Source: an uncultured Marvinbryantia sp.
Lineage (GTDB): Bacteria; Bacillota; Clostridia; Lachnospirales; Lachnospiraceae
Direction: 5' to 3'
DNA length: 60,008 nucleotides
Assembly (NCBI GenBank): GCA_934408725.1
Contig: CAKRVB010000014.1
Span: 1 to 60,008, forward strand
Shown here: positions 39,256 through 47,364 of the stretch, piece after piece
Numbering within the stretch: the stretch's first letter is position 1
Layout of the letters: every line of letters begins with the position of its first letter
Notes under the pieces: generated by a model
Told to the model about the DNA's origin: nothing
What the model saw: the letters and a program-made list of their open reading frames with translations, nothing else
Database searches by the model: none
Program-made: the position numbers and the translations under genes

Positions 39256-40521
39256 TCACTCATGGCGTAATGCATCGATTGGATTCAGGTTGGACGCCTT
39301 AATAGACGGTACGAATCCGAAAATCACTCCGATTACCGTTGAGAAAATTACAGATCCAATAATCGCCGGGATACTGATTCCCACCGGAACCTGCGCAATT
39401 CTGGAAATTGCCTGTGCCATGGCAATCCCGGCAACGACTCCGATAATTCCTCCCATACTGGTCAGTACCGCCGCTTCTGTCAGGAACTGGGTCAGAATCA
39501 CCCGTTTTCTTGCTCCTATCGCCTTCTTCAGACCAATTTCACTGGTTCGTTCTGTCACAGATACCAGCATAATGTTCATAACACCGATGCCGCCTACCAG
39601 CAGGGAAATGCTGGCGATCCAGATCAGCTGCTGATTGGTTGACTGATTGATCTGCTGCTGTTTTTCCACATTTTCCAATGTGTTTTTCGCACGGTATTTG
39701 ATCTCGGAGCTGGATGTGTTCAGGTATCCGTTCAGAATCTCCGCACACGGCTTTCCAACGGTTGTCATCGCTTTAACATCTGCTGCCCGAACAGATACAT
39801 TCTGCGGCTCATCGTACTGATAGATGATCGGCCAGGATTCATACGGAACAAATACCTTTCCTGTAGAGGAATCATCCCCCATATAAGTATAATATTCATC
39901 GATGCTGTTGATCACCGGTTCAAACTCAGACTGCAGCTGTGCCACTCCGACTACAGTAAATGGCTCTCCGCTGATCTCGATCGTTTTCCCCAGTGCACTT
40001 TCCTCCTGAAACAGGGTGCTGGCCGCATCCTGATCCAGAATGGCTACTTTACGATAGTTCTTATAATCACTGTCTATGAATTCCCGCCCGGTACGTACTA
40101 CATACCCATTGACATTAAAATAGCGGCTGTCAATACCATAGATATCTGCTCCCTGCAGGGACTGGTTCAGATAATAAATCCCGTCTGCATAGGTTCTGGA
40201 GACGTAAAAAGTAGCATCCTCCACACCATCTACATTCAGCAATTCTTCACGAATATTCTCTGTCAGAACCGGAATACCATACGGTACGCTGTTCCAGGAG
40301 AAATCCAGTGGATTGTCCGCACTTCCCTGACTCAGGTTAATGTCTACTGCGTTCGTGCCGGATCCCACCACATTCTGCATCAACTGTTCATTAGTTCCCT
40401 GAATCGTAGATACAATTGCAATAATCGATGCAATACCAATGATAATACCCAGCATAGTCAGAAAGGATCTCATCTTATGTGACCAGATTCCCTGAAAAGA
40501 TAGTCTTATATTCTCAAGCAA
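39256..40521 (-). CDS. MacB-like ABC transporter permease (FtsX domain)
   Basis: This 421-residue membrane protein has one N-terminal helix (HKMRSFLTMLGIIIGIASIIAIVSTIQG). A large extracytoplasmic MacB periplasmic core-like domain covers about 45-290. Three C-terminal helices of the FtsX type follow, including IASISLLVGGIGVMNIMLVSVTERTSEIGLKKAIGARKR. This is the type VII ABC (MacB) layout, which works by mechanotransmission rather than by passing substrate through the membrane. It is the last gene of the operon after the giant adaptor. Confidence 0.93.
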   Translation of the reverse strand: MLENIRLSFQGIWSHKMRSFLTMLGIIIGIASIIAIVSTIQGTNEQLMQNVVGSGTNAVDINLSQGSADNPLDFSWNSVPYGIPVLTENIREELLNVDGVEDATFYVSRTYADGIYYLNQSLQGADIYGIDSRYFNVNGYVVRTGREFIDSDYKNYRKVAILDQDAASTLFQEESALGKTIEISGEPFTVVGVAQLQSEFEPVINSIDEYYTYMGDDSSTGKVFVPYESWPIIYQYDEPQNVSVRAADVKAMTTVGKPCAEILNGYLNTSSSEIKYRAKNTLENVEKQQQINQSTNQQLIWIASISLLVGGIGVMNIMLVSVTERTSEIGLKKAIGARKRVILTQFLTEAAVLTSMGGIIGVVAGIAMAQAISRIAQVPVGISIPAIIGSVIFSTVIGVIFGFVPSIKASNLNPIDALRHE

Positions 40522-40551
40522 GACTGCTTCCTCCTCTCATTTTGCGTTTTA

Positions 40552-43500
40552 TCATTCCTCATCTGCCATCTTCACAGCCGCACCTTCTTTGACAGTTTTG
40601 CCATAAGGAAACGCAATCTGATCATCTGTACTTAATCCCTGTTTCACTTCTACGTATCCCCATACCGTACCACCTGTTCGAATATACTGTTTCTTCAGTT
40701 TCTCATTCTCATCGGCAATATAGACATAGCTTTGTCCGTTTTCCGCACGGATATAGGCTTTCTCCAGATAAATGGCTCCGGTATCTGTTACCGTTGTAGA
40801 CGGGAATGTCACGCTGACTGACTCGTACTCAGAAAGATTCTCTGCAGTATCCTCATCTACGACTGCCAATACCGGATAGCTGGAAGAATTCACATTTCCG
40901 GAAGACCCGTAATAATTATCCGATCCATCTTCCGAACTTGGAAACGCATCGATCTCTGTAATCTTTGCCGTAAACTGAGCACCAGTGTCCCATGAACTGC
41001 AGTTGACCACCTGATCTACCGCTACATCAGCCAGATCCAGCTCACTGACCGTTGTCTTTACATACAGACCATTTTCACTGTCTACCACCATATAGGCATC
41101 TTCACCGCCGCCATTAATCGACTTTACATATCCATCCACAGCACTGACTACCGTAGATTCTTCCATCTGTTTGTTATAATTCTTCAATTTCAGCTTTGCC
41201 TGACGTTCATCCAGCTTCAGCTTCTGGATTTCCAGCTTTTTATCTTCAATGGCCTGCGCCAGTTCCTCTGCTGTATAAGTAGAACCGTCATTGTCATTGC
41301 CCCAGCCTGGATCCATGCCTGCACCGCCATCATCCGGTACTTCTTCCTCATACTTTGTGATACCGGTATCACTGTTAAATACCCAATACGTGCCAGGCCC
41401 ATAGCCATGATCCGTCAACACCGTGCCATCCAGATCGATGCTTCGGATAAAGGCTCCGGTAATGGTATCGCTTTCACGGATCTCCAGACGTACATAGTAT
41501 CCGTCGCTGACACGTTCCGTTCCCTCTTCGTTAAATCCCAGCACCCAGTTTACAAAGGTATTGGTAATCTTCACCCCATCGGTAACAAAGAACACATATG
41601 GATCCTCAGCCGTTCCACTACCTTTGTAGGCGCGCATACCAGTCTCATTCAGTGTATTTACCCCATGCTGCCAGGTCAGTTCAGAAATTGGGTTCAGCTT
41701 AATCAATGGCGACTCTTCTGGCTGGTTATAAGTCATCGTGATCTGTACTGTAGCAGAAGCATCACTGGCATCCAGCTTCAGGCCAGTTACTTTCATAGAA
41801 TAATTTGGTGCATAACCTGACCAGAGTTCATTCCAGGTCTGCTCGTTTTCTCCCAGCTCTGAGGAATTGAGTTTTATCGTATCCGGTAATTTCAGATCAA
41901 TCATCTTCCAGTCTTCTATTGCAGATGTTGTATCTGTTTCATCTGTGATCTCTTCTGCCGGTGCAGTCTCTTCCTCTGTCATACTTTCTGTAAACGCTTC
42001 TGTCCCTGTTCCGGTCTCTGCATTCTCTGAAGATGCTTCTGTCTGTGCTTCTGTCTGAGCAGCTGTTTCTGTGGTCATCTCTTCTGCCACCGTTTCACCG
42101 GTTCCATCTACTCCGTTATCGACTCCCGCTGCCGCACTGCTGCCAGGTGTCAGCGTAAACGTGCAATCTGGATCTTCCTGCTGCATTACACCTTTTTGAT
42201 AAAAATATGCTTTCATAGAGGCAGGTCTGCTCTGCACACTATTCGTTCCATGGTTCCAGTGAATCTGAAAATGGATATTCTGTACCTCAAACGCCGGCTC
42301 CGTAATCAGATCCTCATCAGGCTGTTCCGTTCCCGGTTCTACACTGTCCTCACCATCCTGATCCAATACTGCGACGCCACCTGCCTGCTCTGTCTCTGGT
42401 GCCTCTGTCATTTCGCTGTCAGTCTCTGCCGTACTTTCTGTTTCAGATTCTGACTCTGACTGTGCACCCTTCACCGTAAAGATAATATCTTTTTCTTCAC
42501 CAGCTGTACGCACTGTCAACTGATCCCCACTTACTTCTTCTGAATCCAGCGTCAGTTCCAGATACATATCTTCCAGTTCTGGTAAAATCTCATGCTGCTG
42601 ATCCAGTCCATCATGAAAGGCTATCGTTAACTGTACCACATCTTCACTGTCACTTTTCTGAGCCAGTGTAAATCCTCCAATCTCCGGATAATCTTCTCCG
42701 TTGATCTGCGCCGTTCCATATACTTTACCTTCGATCTGTTTTTTCAGCTTCACTCCTCTGATCAGCATGGTATAGGTATCTTTACTGCGAAAATGATGCT
42801 CTGTATCTTCTGCAAAATGCGGAATCAGCTTGATCTTTCCATCCAGAGAGAATTCTGCCTGTTCCCCCTGCTTTACATCTGCCAGCAAAGGTTCTTCCCC
42901 GTCATCCGCCAGCTTTACTCTGATATTTGTAAAAAACTTCTCCAGGCTCTGGTTATGCTTTGCTTTCTCATTCTTATCACTGTCACTATCCTGCTGCTGA
43001 CCATTACTTTGGTCTGTGCCATTTCCTGATCCATCCAGATCTCCTGGAGTCAGTACTTCCCCTGAATTGTCTGCATTGCTGTCAGGCTGGTCAATGACCG
43101 CTTCACTTTCTGCGGCACTGCTGCTTTCCTGCGTCTCTGCCGTATCATCACTGTTCTCTGTAGCTGCCTGTTCTGTACTTTCCGTCTGGGCATCTGAGGC
43201 AGCACTTTCACCAGTCCCATCTTCCTGAGCCGCCAGAAGTTCTCTGGTATTCTCTACCAGTCGTGCTTCCTCGTCTCCTCCATCATCACTGTTATCTGAT
43301 TCTACATCATCTGCGCTGTCTGTCAGCGAACCGGAGGAATCACTGCTCAGATTATCCAGAATCGCATCTCCCGGCTTTGCATTCTGCAGTTTGGCAAGAT
43401 CTGCTTCTGCAGACTTGATCTCCAGACCAAGCTCCATTACCGTAATCTCCTGCAATTCCTTATCCAGTCCCAGTAACGTTGTATCATAGCTGAGAAGTTT

Positions 43501-43788
43501 GTCTCCTATCTTGACTTTATCGCCTTCTTTTACATATACCTGATCGATCACTTTTCCGTCCGGTATTCGCACATTCTGGCTGACATTGGACACAACCTGT
43601 CCGGATGTTCCATCATCTGAGCCCATAGAAAGCATGTCTCCCATATTCAGTGTTGCCACCGGAGTCACTTCTACTGCTTTGCTGTTATTCTTTCTGATAT
43701 AGGTCACACCTGCCACTCCTGCACCGGCCACGCCGGTCACAGCTGCCGCAACAATGACCGCTGTCTTCACTTTCTTTTTATTTTTCAT
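40552..43788 (-). CDS. giant HlyD/MacA-like efflux adaptor with adhesin-like insertion
   Basis: This 1078-residue protein is far longer than the usual 350-500 for this family. An N-terminal membrane helix (8-30), a barrel/lipoyl part (RIPDGKVIDQVYVKEGDKVKIGDKLLSYD, 74-102) and the first coiled-coil helix (about 103-137) are normal. The second helix (AEELAQAIEDKKLEIQKLKLDERQAKLKLKNY, about 840-871), lipoyl half (VVSAVDGYVKSI), barrel and C-terminal domain follow after an insertion of about 695 residues at the hairpin tip. The insertion alternates acidic Ser/Thr-rich linkers with three compact regions, about 283-440, 497-548 and 625-810. The first looks like an MSCRAMM-type adhesin module and the second (SRPASMKAYFYQKG) like Cna_B. 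The codon style does not visibly change. It lies between the ATPase and permease genes. Confidence 0.88.
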   Translation of the reverse strand: MKNKKKVKTAVIVAAAVTGVAGAGVAGVTYIRKNNSKAVEVTPVATLNMGDMLSMGSDDGTSGQVVSNVSQNVRIPDGKVIDQVYVKEGDKVKIGDKLLSYDTTLLGLDKELQEITVMELGLEIKSAEADLAKLQNAKPGDAILDNLSSDSSGSLTDSADDVESDNSDDGGDEEARLVENTRELLAAQEDGTGESAASDAQTESTEQAATENSDDTAETQESSSAAESEAVIDQPDSNADNSGEVLTPGDLDGSGNGTDQSNGQQQDSDSDKNEKAKHNQSLEKFFTNIRVKLADDGEEPLLADVKQGEQAEFSLDGKIKLIPHFAEDTEHHFRSKDTYTMLIRGVKLKKQIEGKVYGTAQINGEDYPEIGGFTLAQKSDSEDVVQLTIAFHDGLDQQHEILPELEDMYLELTLDSEEVSGDQLTVRTAGEEKDIIFTVKGAQSESESETESTAETDSEMTEAPETEQAGGVAVLDQDGEDSVEPGTEQPDEDLITEPAFEVQNIHFQIHWNHGTNSVQSRPASMKAYFYQKGVMQQEDPDCTFTLTPGSSAAAGVDNGVDGTGETVAEEMTTETAAQTEAQTEASSENAETGTGTEAFTESMTEEETAPAEEITDETDTTSAIEDWKMIDLKLPDTIKLNSSELGENEQTWNELWSGYAPNYSMKVTGLKLDASDASATVQITMTYNQPEESPLIKLNPISELTWQHGVNTLNETGMRAYKGSGTAEDPYVFFVTDGVKITNTFVNWVLGFNEEGTERVSDGYYVRLEIRESDTITGAFIRSIDLDGTVLTDHGYGPGTYWVFNSDTGITKYEEEVPDDGGAGMDPGWGNDNDGSTYTAEELAQAIEDKKLEIQKLKLDERQAKLKLKNYNKQMEESTVVSAVDGYVKSINGGGEDAYMVVDSENGLYVKTTVSELDLADVAVDQVVNCSSWDTGAQFTAKITEIDAFPSSEDGSDNYYGSSGNVNSSSYPVLAVVDEDTAENLSEYESVSVTFPSTTVTDTGAIYLEKAYIRAENGQSYVYIADENEKLKKQYIRTGGTVWGYVEVKQGLSTDDQIAFPYGKTVKEGAAVKMADEE

Positions 43789-43816
43789 TCAGATCCTCCA
43801 CCTTCGATTCTCTGTC

Positions 43817-44515
43817 TTACTCATCCTGATTCAGGTCTCTGTCGCCCAGCTGTCCATCGAAAATGTATACTGTTCTCTTCGCATGCTTTGCCACTTTGGC
43901 ATCATGGGTAATCATGATTACCGTTACCCCTTCTTCATTCAGCTTCTGGAATAATTCCAGTACCTGCACGCTGGACTTAGAGTCCAGCGCACCGGTCGGT
44001 TCGTCCGCCAGCAAAATCTTCGGATTATTCACCATTGCTCTCGCAATAGCCACCCTCTGTTTCTGTCCTCCGGACAGCTGGGTTGGCAGGAAATCCATTC
44101 GTTCTGCCAGACCTACCCGTTCCAGTGCCCTGGCAGCCCGCTCTCTTCTTTCCTTTTTGCCTACTTTGGCATATACCAGTGGCAGGCATACATTTTCCAG
44201 AGCAGTCTGCTTCGGAAGCAGCTGAAATGTCTGGAATACGAATCCAATGTTGTTTAGTCTTTCATCTGCAATCTCATTGTCATTCAGCCCCAGTACATTT
44301 TTTCCGTTTAATTCAAAGGATCCTCTGGTTGGTTCATCCAGGCATCCAATAATATTCATCAGAGTGGATTTACCTGAACCGGAAGGTCCCATGATGGCAA
44401 CGTATTCTCCCTGCTCTACATGGAGCGTCACATCTCGCAGCGCCGGCACTACAATCTTTCCAGTCACATAATCTTTATCAATATGATCCAATTTTAAAAC
44501 CAGTGGTTGTTCCAT
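43817..44515 (-). CDS. MacB/LolD-type ABC transporter ATP-binding protein
   Basis: This 232-residue ATPase has Walker A GPSGSGKST at about 39-47. The Q-loop follows (FVFQTFQLLP), then the signature LSGGQKQRVAIARA, Walker B ILLADEPTGALD and the switch His in VIMITHDAKVAKHA. The LolD/MacB-like character comes from the insertion with LNGKNVLGLNDNEIADERLNNIGF. It energises the MacB-like permease encoded two genes downstream. It ends 28 bp before the giant adaptor gene. Confidence 0.95.
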   Translation of the reverse strand: MEQPLVLKLDHIDKDYVTGKIVVPALRDVTLHVEQGEYVAIMGPSGSGKSTLMNIIGCLDEPTRGSFELNGKNVLGLNDNEIADERLNNIGFVFQTFQLLPKQTALENVCLPLVYAKVGKKERRERAARALERVGLAERMDFLPTQLSGGQKQRVAIARAMVNNPKILLADEPTGALDSKSSVQVLELFQKLNEEGVTVIMITHDAKVAKHAKRTVYIFDGQLGDRDLNQDE

Positions 44516-44543
44516 TTATCTGTTCCTTTTCCTGCCTGTCTGT

Positions 44544-45959
44544 CTATTCATAAACTTCTTCGCCTGAACCGGCATCCTCATAAGAGTCCCCCAGGTCGGT
44601 AAGGCCGTCATCATTTTCGTCCTCGTAATCTCCCAGATCCGTAAGGCCGGCATCATTTTCGTCCTCGTAATCTCCCAGATCGGTAAAGCCGTCATCCCCA
44701 TCATCCATGTCATCTGTATCATCATACAGATCTTCTGCATTTCTGGTCACTGCCGCGCCTTCCACACACTCATCACTCGGGAATGCAATATAATCATCTA
44801 CCGTCAGTCCATCCAGGATCTGATACTTAAAGGTCTCATCATTAAAATCCCCTAAGGACACTTCCCGTTTTTCCAGCTTGTCATTGGCATCTACTGCCCA
44901 GACATAATTGGTAACTGCTCCATCTTCATCAGTGATGAAATAATAATCTTCCAGCCACAGACCATCTTCCTCTTCTCCATCTGCCTGGCCATTATCTGCC
45001 ATCAGATAGACATGCTGTCCCAGCATCAGTCCATCAGAAGAATCCAGGTCTACATAAAATGGATAGGTACTGGAAGAAGTCATCGAACTGTCGCTGGAGT
45101 CACCAAAACTGTAAGAAGAATTCGAATTGGACGAATTGCTTTCTTTGTCAATGGTTGTCAGCGTTCCCTTCCATGTCTGGCTTTCATCCACACGGGAATA
45201 TACGATCATATCCATGCCTTCAGATATCTCCGCCATATTCTGCTCATTGATTTTTCCCTTGATCCGATATTCCCCTGTCGCCATGATGGTCATGTATGCA
45301 GACGAATCCTCATTATCTGAATTCATACTGGAAGAAGTATCTGAGCTGTCATCCCCTCCGGTATTCGAACTGATGCTCTTAATAATACCCTGAATCGGGC
45401 TGGTCACATCTGCATTGGCAATCTGCTTCTTCAGATTCTCCATCTCTGCCTGCTTACTCTTCATTTCATACTGATAACGCTTGATATTATTCTGCGTTGT
45501 CATAATCTGTGTCGTGTACGATAGCTTCTCATCATCCTTGACCTTCGCACGCTCTTTTTCCAGCTGTGCTACCTGAGACTCCGAGGACTTGATCGATATT
45601 TCATAATTTTCAATATCAATCTCCAGCTGTGTGATCTTATCCTGAGCATCATCGGTATCGTAAGAGAACAGCTTTGTTCCCACCTGCACTTCGTCACCAA
45701 CAGATACATAGTTCTTTTTCACTGTCAATCCGCTGGTCAGCTGAATCTTTTCTGTCTTCTGTGGCTCCACCACTCCGGAATATTTGCTGAACAGTCCACC
45801 CGATCCGGTAAGACCAGTTATCGTTCCAACAGAATCTACAAAAACCGCATTGGATGTACTTCCGCTTCCCTTCTCTGCTCCCAAATGATGCCATATTCCA
45901 ACACCTGCACCTGCTGCCACTACTACTACAGCAACTGCAATGCCTGCTTTTTTCTTCAT
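44544..45959 (-). CDS. HlyD/MacA-like efflux adaptor (first copy)
   Basis: This 471-residue adaptor has a signal-anchor helix (KKAGIAVAVVVVAAGAGVGIW) and a barrel/lipoyl domain (about 55-105). A coiled-coil hairpin of ordinary size covers about 105-185, with the tip near KDDEKLSYTTQI. The second lipoyl half (ADVTSPIQGIIKSISS), a Ser/Asp/Asn-rich loop and the C-terminal barrel follow. It ends in a hydrophilic acidic tail with a 14-residue repeat (LTDLGDYEDENDDG), encoded by a 42-bp tandem repeat. In Gram-positive bacteria such adaptors assist MacB-like transporters at the outer membrane face. It is the first gene of the operon. Confidence 0.9.
   Translation of the reverse strand: MKKKAGIAVAVVVVAAGAGVGIWHHLGAEKGSGSTSNAVFVDSVGTITGLTGSGGLFSKYSGVVEPQKTEKIQLTSGLTVKKNYVSVGDEVQVGTKLFSYDTDDAQDKITQLEIDIENYEISIKSSESQVAQLEKERAKVKDDEKLSYTTQIMTTQNNIKRYQYEMKSKQAEMENLKKQIANADVTSPIQGIIKSISSNTGGDDSSDTSSSMNSDNEDSSAYMTIMATGEYRIKGKINEQNMAEISEGMDMIVYSRVDESQTWKGTLTTIDKESNSSNSNSSYSFGDSSDSSMTSSSTYPFYVDLDSSDGLMLGQHVYLMADNGQADGEEEDGLWLEDYYFITDEDGAVTNYVWAVDANDKLEKREVSLGDFNDETFKYQILDGLTVDDYIAFPSDECVEGAAVTRNAEDLYDDTDDMDDGDDGFTDLGDYEDENDAGLTDLGDYEDENDDGLTDLGDSYEDAGSGEEVYE
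44589..44697 (-). repeat. 42-bp tandem repeat in the adaptor gene tail
   Basis: About 2.6 copies of a 42-bp unit (14 codons, LGDYEDENDxGLTD) occur near the 3' end of the first adaptor gene. The two central units differ at only a few bases, so copy number could change by slippage without a frameshift. Confidence 0.75.
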
Positions 45960-46115
45960 ATTTTCAACCTCTGTTTATTTCGCAATTTCGCAAACTTTTT
46001 CTTCTGTATAGTATCATACTCCATTTTCAAATGCACTAGAAAGTTTTGGTTTTCACAATTTCTTCACAGAATTCATGCATAAATCTTAAGATTTTTACAT
46101 AATTTTCCATATAGT

Positions 46116-46144
46116 TTGACATTTTTTCTTTTTTCCTATATTAT
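46116..46144 (+). promoter_or_regulatory. promoter of the lipoprotein gene
   Basis: TTGACA (46116-46121) and TATTAT (46139-46144) are 17 bp apart, about 50 bp before the start codon. This intergenic region (45960-46196) is shared with the divergent ABC operon. Confidence 0.65.
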
Positions 46145-46196
46145 AATTGAATTGTGACATATTATTTTTTATCTTTGTCATATTAAGGAGATACGT

Positions 46197-47288
46197 ATGA
46201 AGAGACACTCAGGCAGCCTTATTTTGCTGGTATGTTCCGCATGTCTTTACACCGGCTGTGGCTATGCAGGACCGGAGAAAGCAGTACGCCGGGAATTGGA
46301 TGCTATCCAGAAGCTGGATGAGAATACCATTACATCTTTTGTGTCTTATGAAGATGTTCAGTCTGCTGCTGGTGAAACCATCAGCGCCGAACCAGATGCC
46401 ACCGATGCAATTAAACTGTTTTTTAAAAACTTTAAATATCATATTGATTCCTCTTCCCAGTCCCAGGATGGTACTACAGCCACGGTTACTGTCAGCATTA
46501 CCAACCTGGATGCAAAAGCACTGGCAACGGATCTTTGTCAGGAGATCTACCAGAATACCTTAAACTATGGTTCTTCTGCTGATCAGGATACCACTGTTTC
46601 CTCGTTTTCTCTGATGAAAGAGTGTCTGGAGGATCACGATTATCCAATGGCTACTACCACTGCAACCTTTCATCTGACCGAAAAAGACAACAGCTGGAAG
46701 ATTGAAGCCAATGCTCAGCTGGAAAACGAGCTTGCCGGCGGTCTGGTGGAGTATCTTTCAGACCCTTATCTTCTGGCACCAGAAGATATTCTGGATCTGA
46801 CTCTGGCGCCATTTCGTGAATTTACTGCGCAGGACTGGCAGAATTATCTGAATATTTCCGATGTATTTGCTGTTGGCACCGGCCAGGCAGATACCATAGA
46901 CCAGCTTCTGTTCCAGCAGATTGCCCAGTTCTTTGACTACGAGATCACAGATACTCTGCAGGACGGTGATACAGCTCAGGCCACAGTGAATATTACCAGT
47001 CTTGATCTGAATGCTGTAATAGAAAGCAGCCTTGGGCCTCTCAGAGATTATGGTACCTCCACCGAGTCTATTCGTGACAGCGAGGATGACTTTAATGAGA
47101 AAACCGGTCAGATTCTGATGAATGCACTGGAGAACAATGTAAGCAGCACCGTTACTCCTGTTACCATTCTTCTCTACAATGACGGGCATACCTGGGATCC
47201 GGTATTAGACGAGTCTTTTACCGATGCCCTTCTCGGTAATCTGGATGAATCACTGTCTTCTTTAAATGAAGCAGTGAAATCTGACTGA
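46197..47288 (+). CDS. lipoprotein with two similar domains, unknown function
   Basis: This 363-residue protein has a lipoprotein signal (KRHSGSLILLVCSACLYTGC, with the lipidated Cys at about residue 20). The mature part seems to hold two related domains. The first has ELDAIQKLDENTITSFVSYED and, later, TTATVTVSITNLDAKALATDL. The second has FREFTAQDWQNYLNISDVFAV and, later, DTAQATVNITSLDLNAVIESSL. The strand signature T-A-TV-ITxLDxxA is common to both, which suggests duplication of a DUF4878/DUF5105-like domain. It is divergent from the ABC efflux operon and ends at a terminator shared with aspS. No function is assigned. Confidence 0.82.
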   Translation: MKRHSGSLILLVCSACLYTGCGYAGPEKAVRRELDAIQKLDENTITSFVSYEDVQSAAGETISAEPDATDAIKLFFKNFKYHIDSSSQSQDGTTATVTVSITNLDAKALATDLCQEIYQNTLNYGSSADQDTTVSSFSLMKECLEDHDYPMATTTATFHLTEKDNSWKIEANAQLENELAGGLVEYLSDPYLLAPEDILDLTLAPFREFTAQDWQNYLNISDVFAVGTGQADTIDQLLFQQIAQFFDYEITDTLQDGDTAQATVNITSLDLNAVIESSLGPLRDYGTSTESIRDSEDDFNEKTGQILMNALENNVSSTVTPVTILLYNDGHTWDPVLDESFTDALLGNLDESLSSLNEAVKSD

Positions 47289-47307
47289 TCCTGTTTATAA
47301 AACAAAA

Positions 47308-47352
47308 TATACCGCAATCCACCGGTTCTATTCTCCGGCAGACTGCGGTATT
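47308..47352. terminator. bidirectional terminator between lipoprotein gene and aspS
   Basis: ATACCGCA and TGCGGTAT form the outer stem and CCGG/CCGG the inner one. T-rich tails follow on both strands. Confidence 0.75.
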
Positions 47353-47364
47353 TCTTATTTTTAT

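Noticed and set aside
39081..39275. 64-residue frame upstream of rpsB
   Set aside because: It overlaps a terminator, the rpsB promoter and its leader, and it has no ribosome binding site.
44589..44697. CRISPR-like repeats
   Set aside because: The 42-bp units are contiguous, in frame with the adaptor gene and without spacers. They are a coding tandem repeat. No CRISPR array was seen elsewhere.
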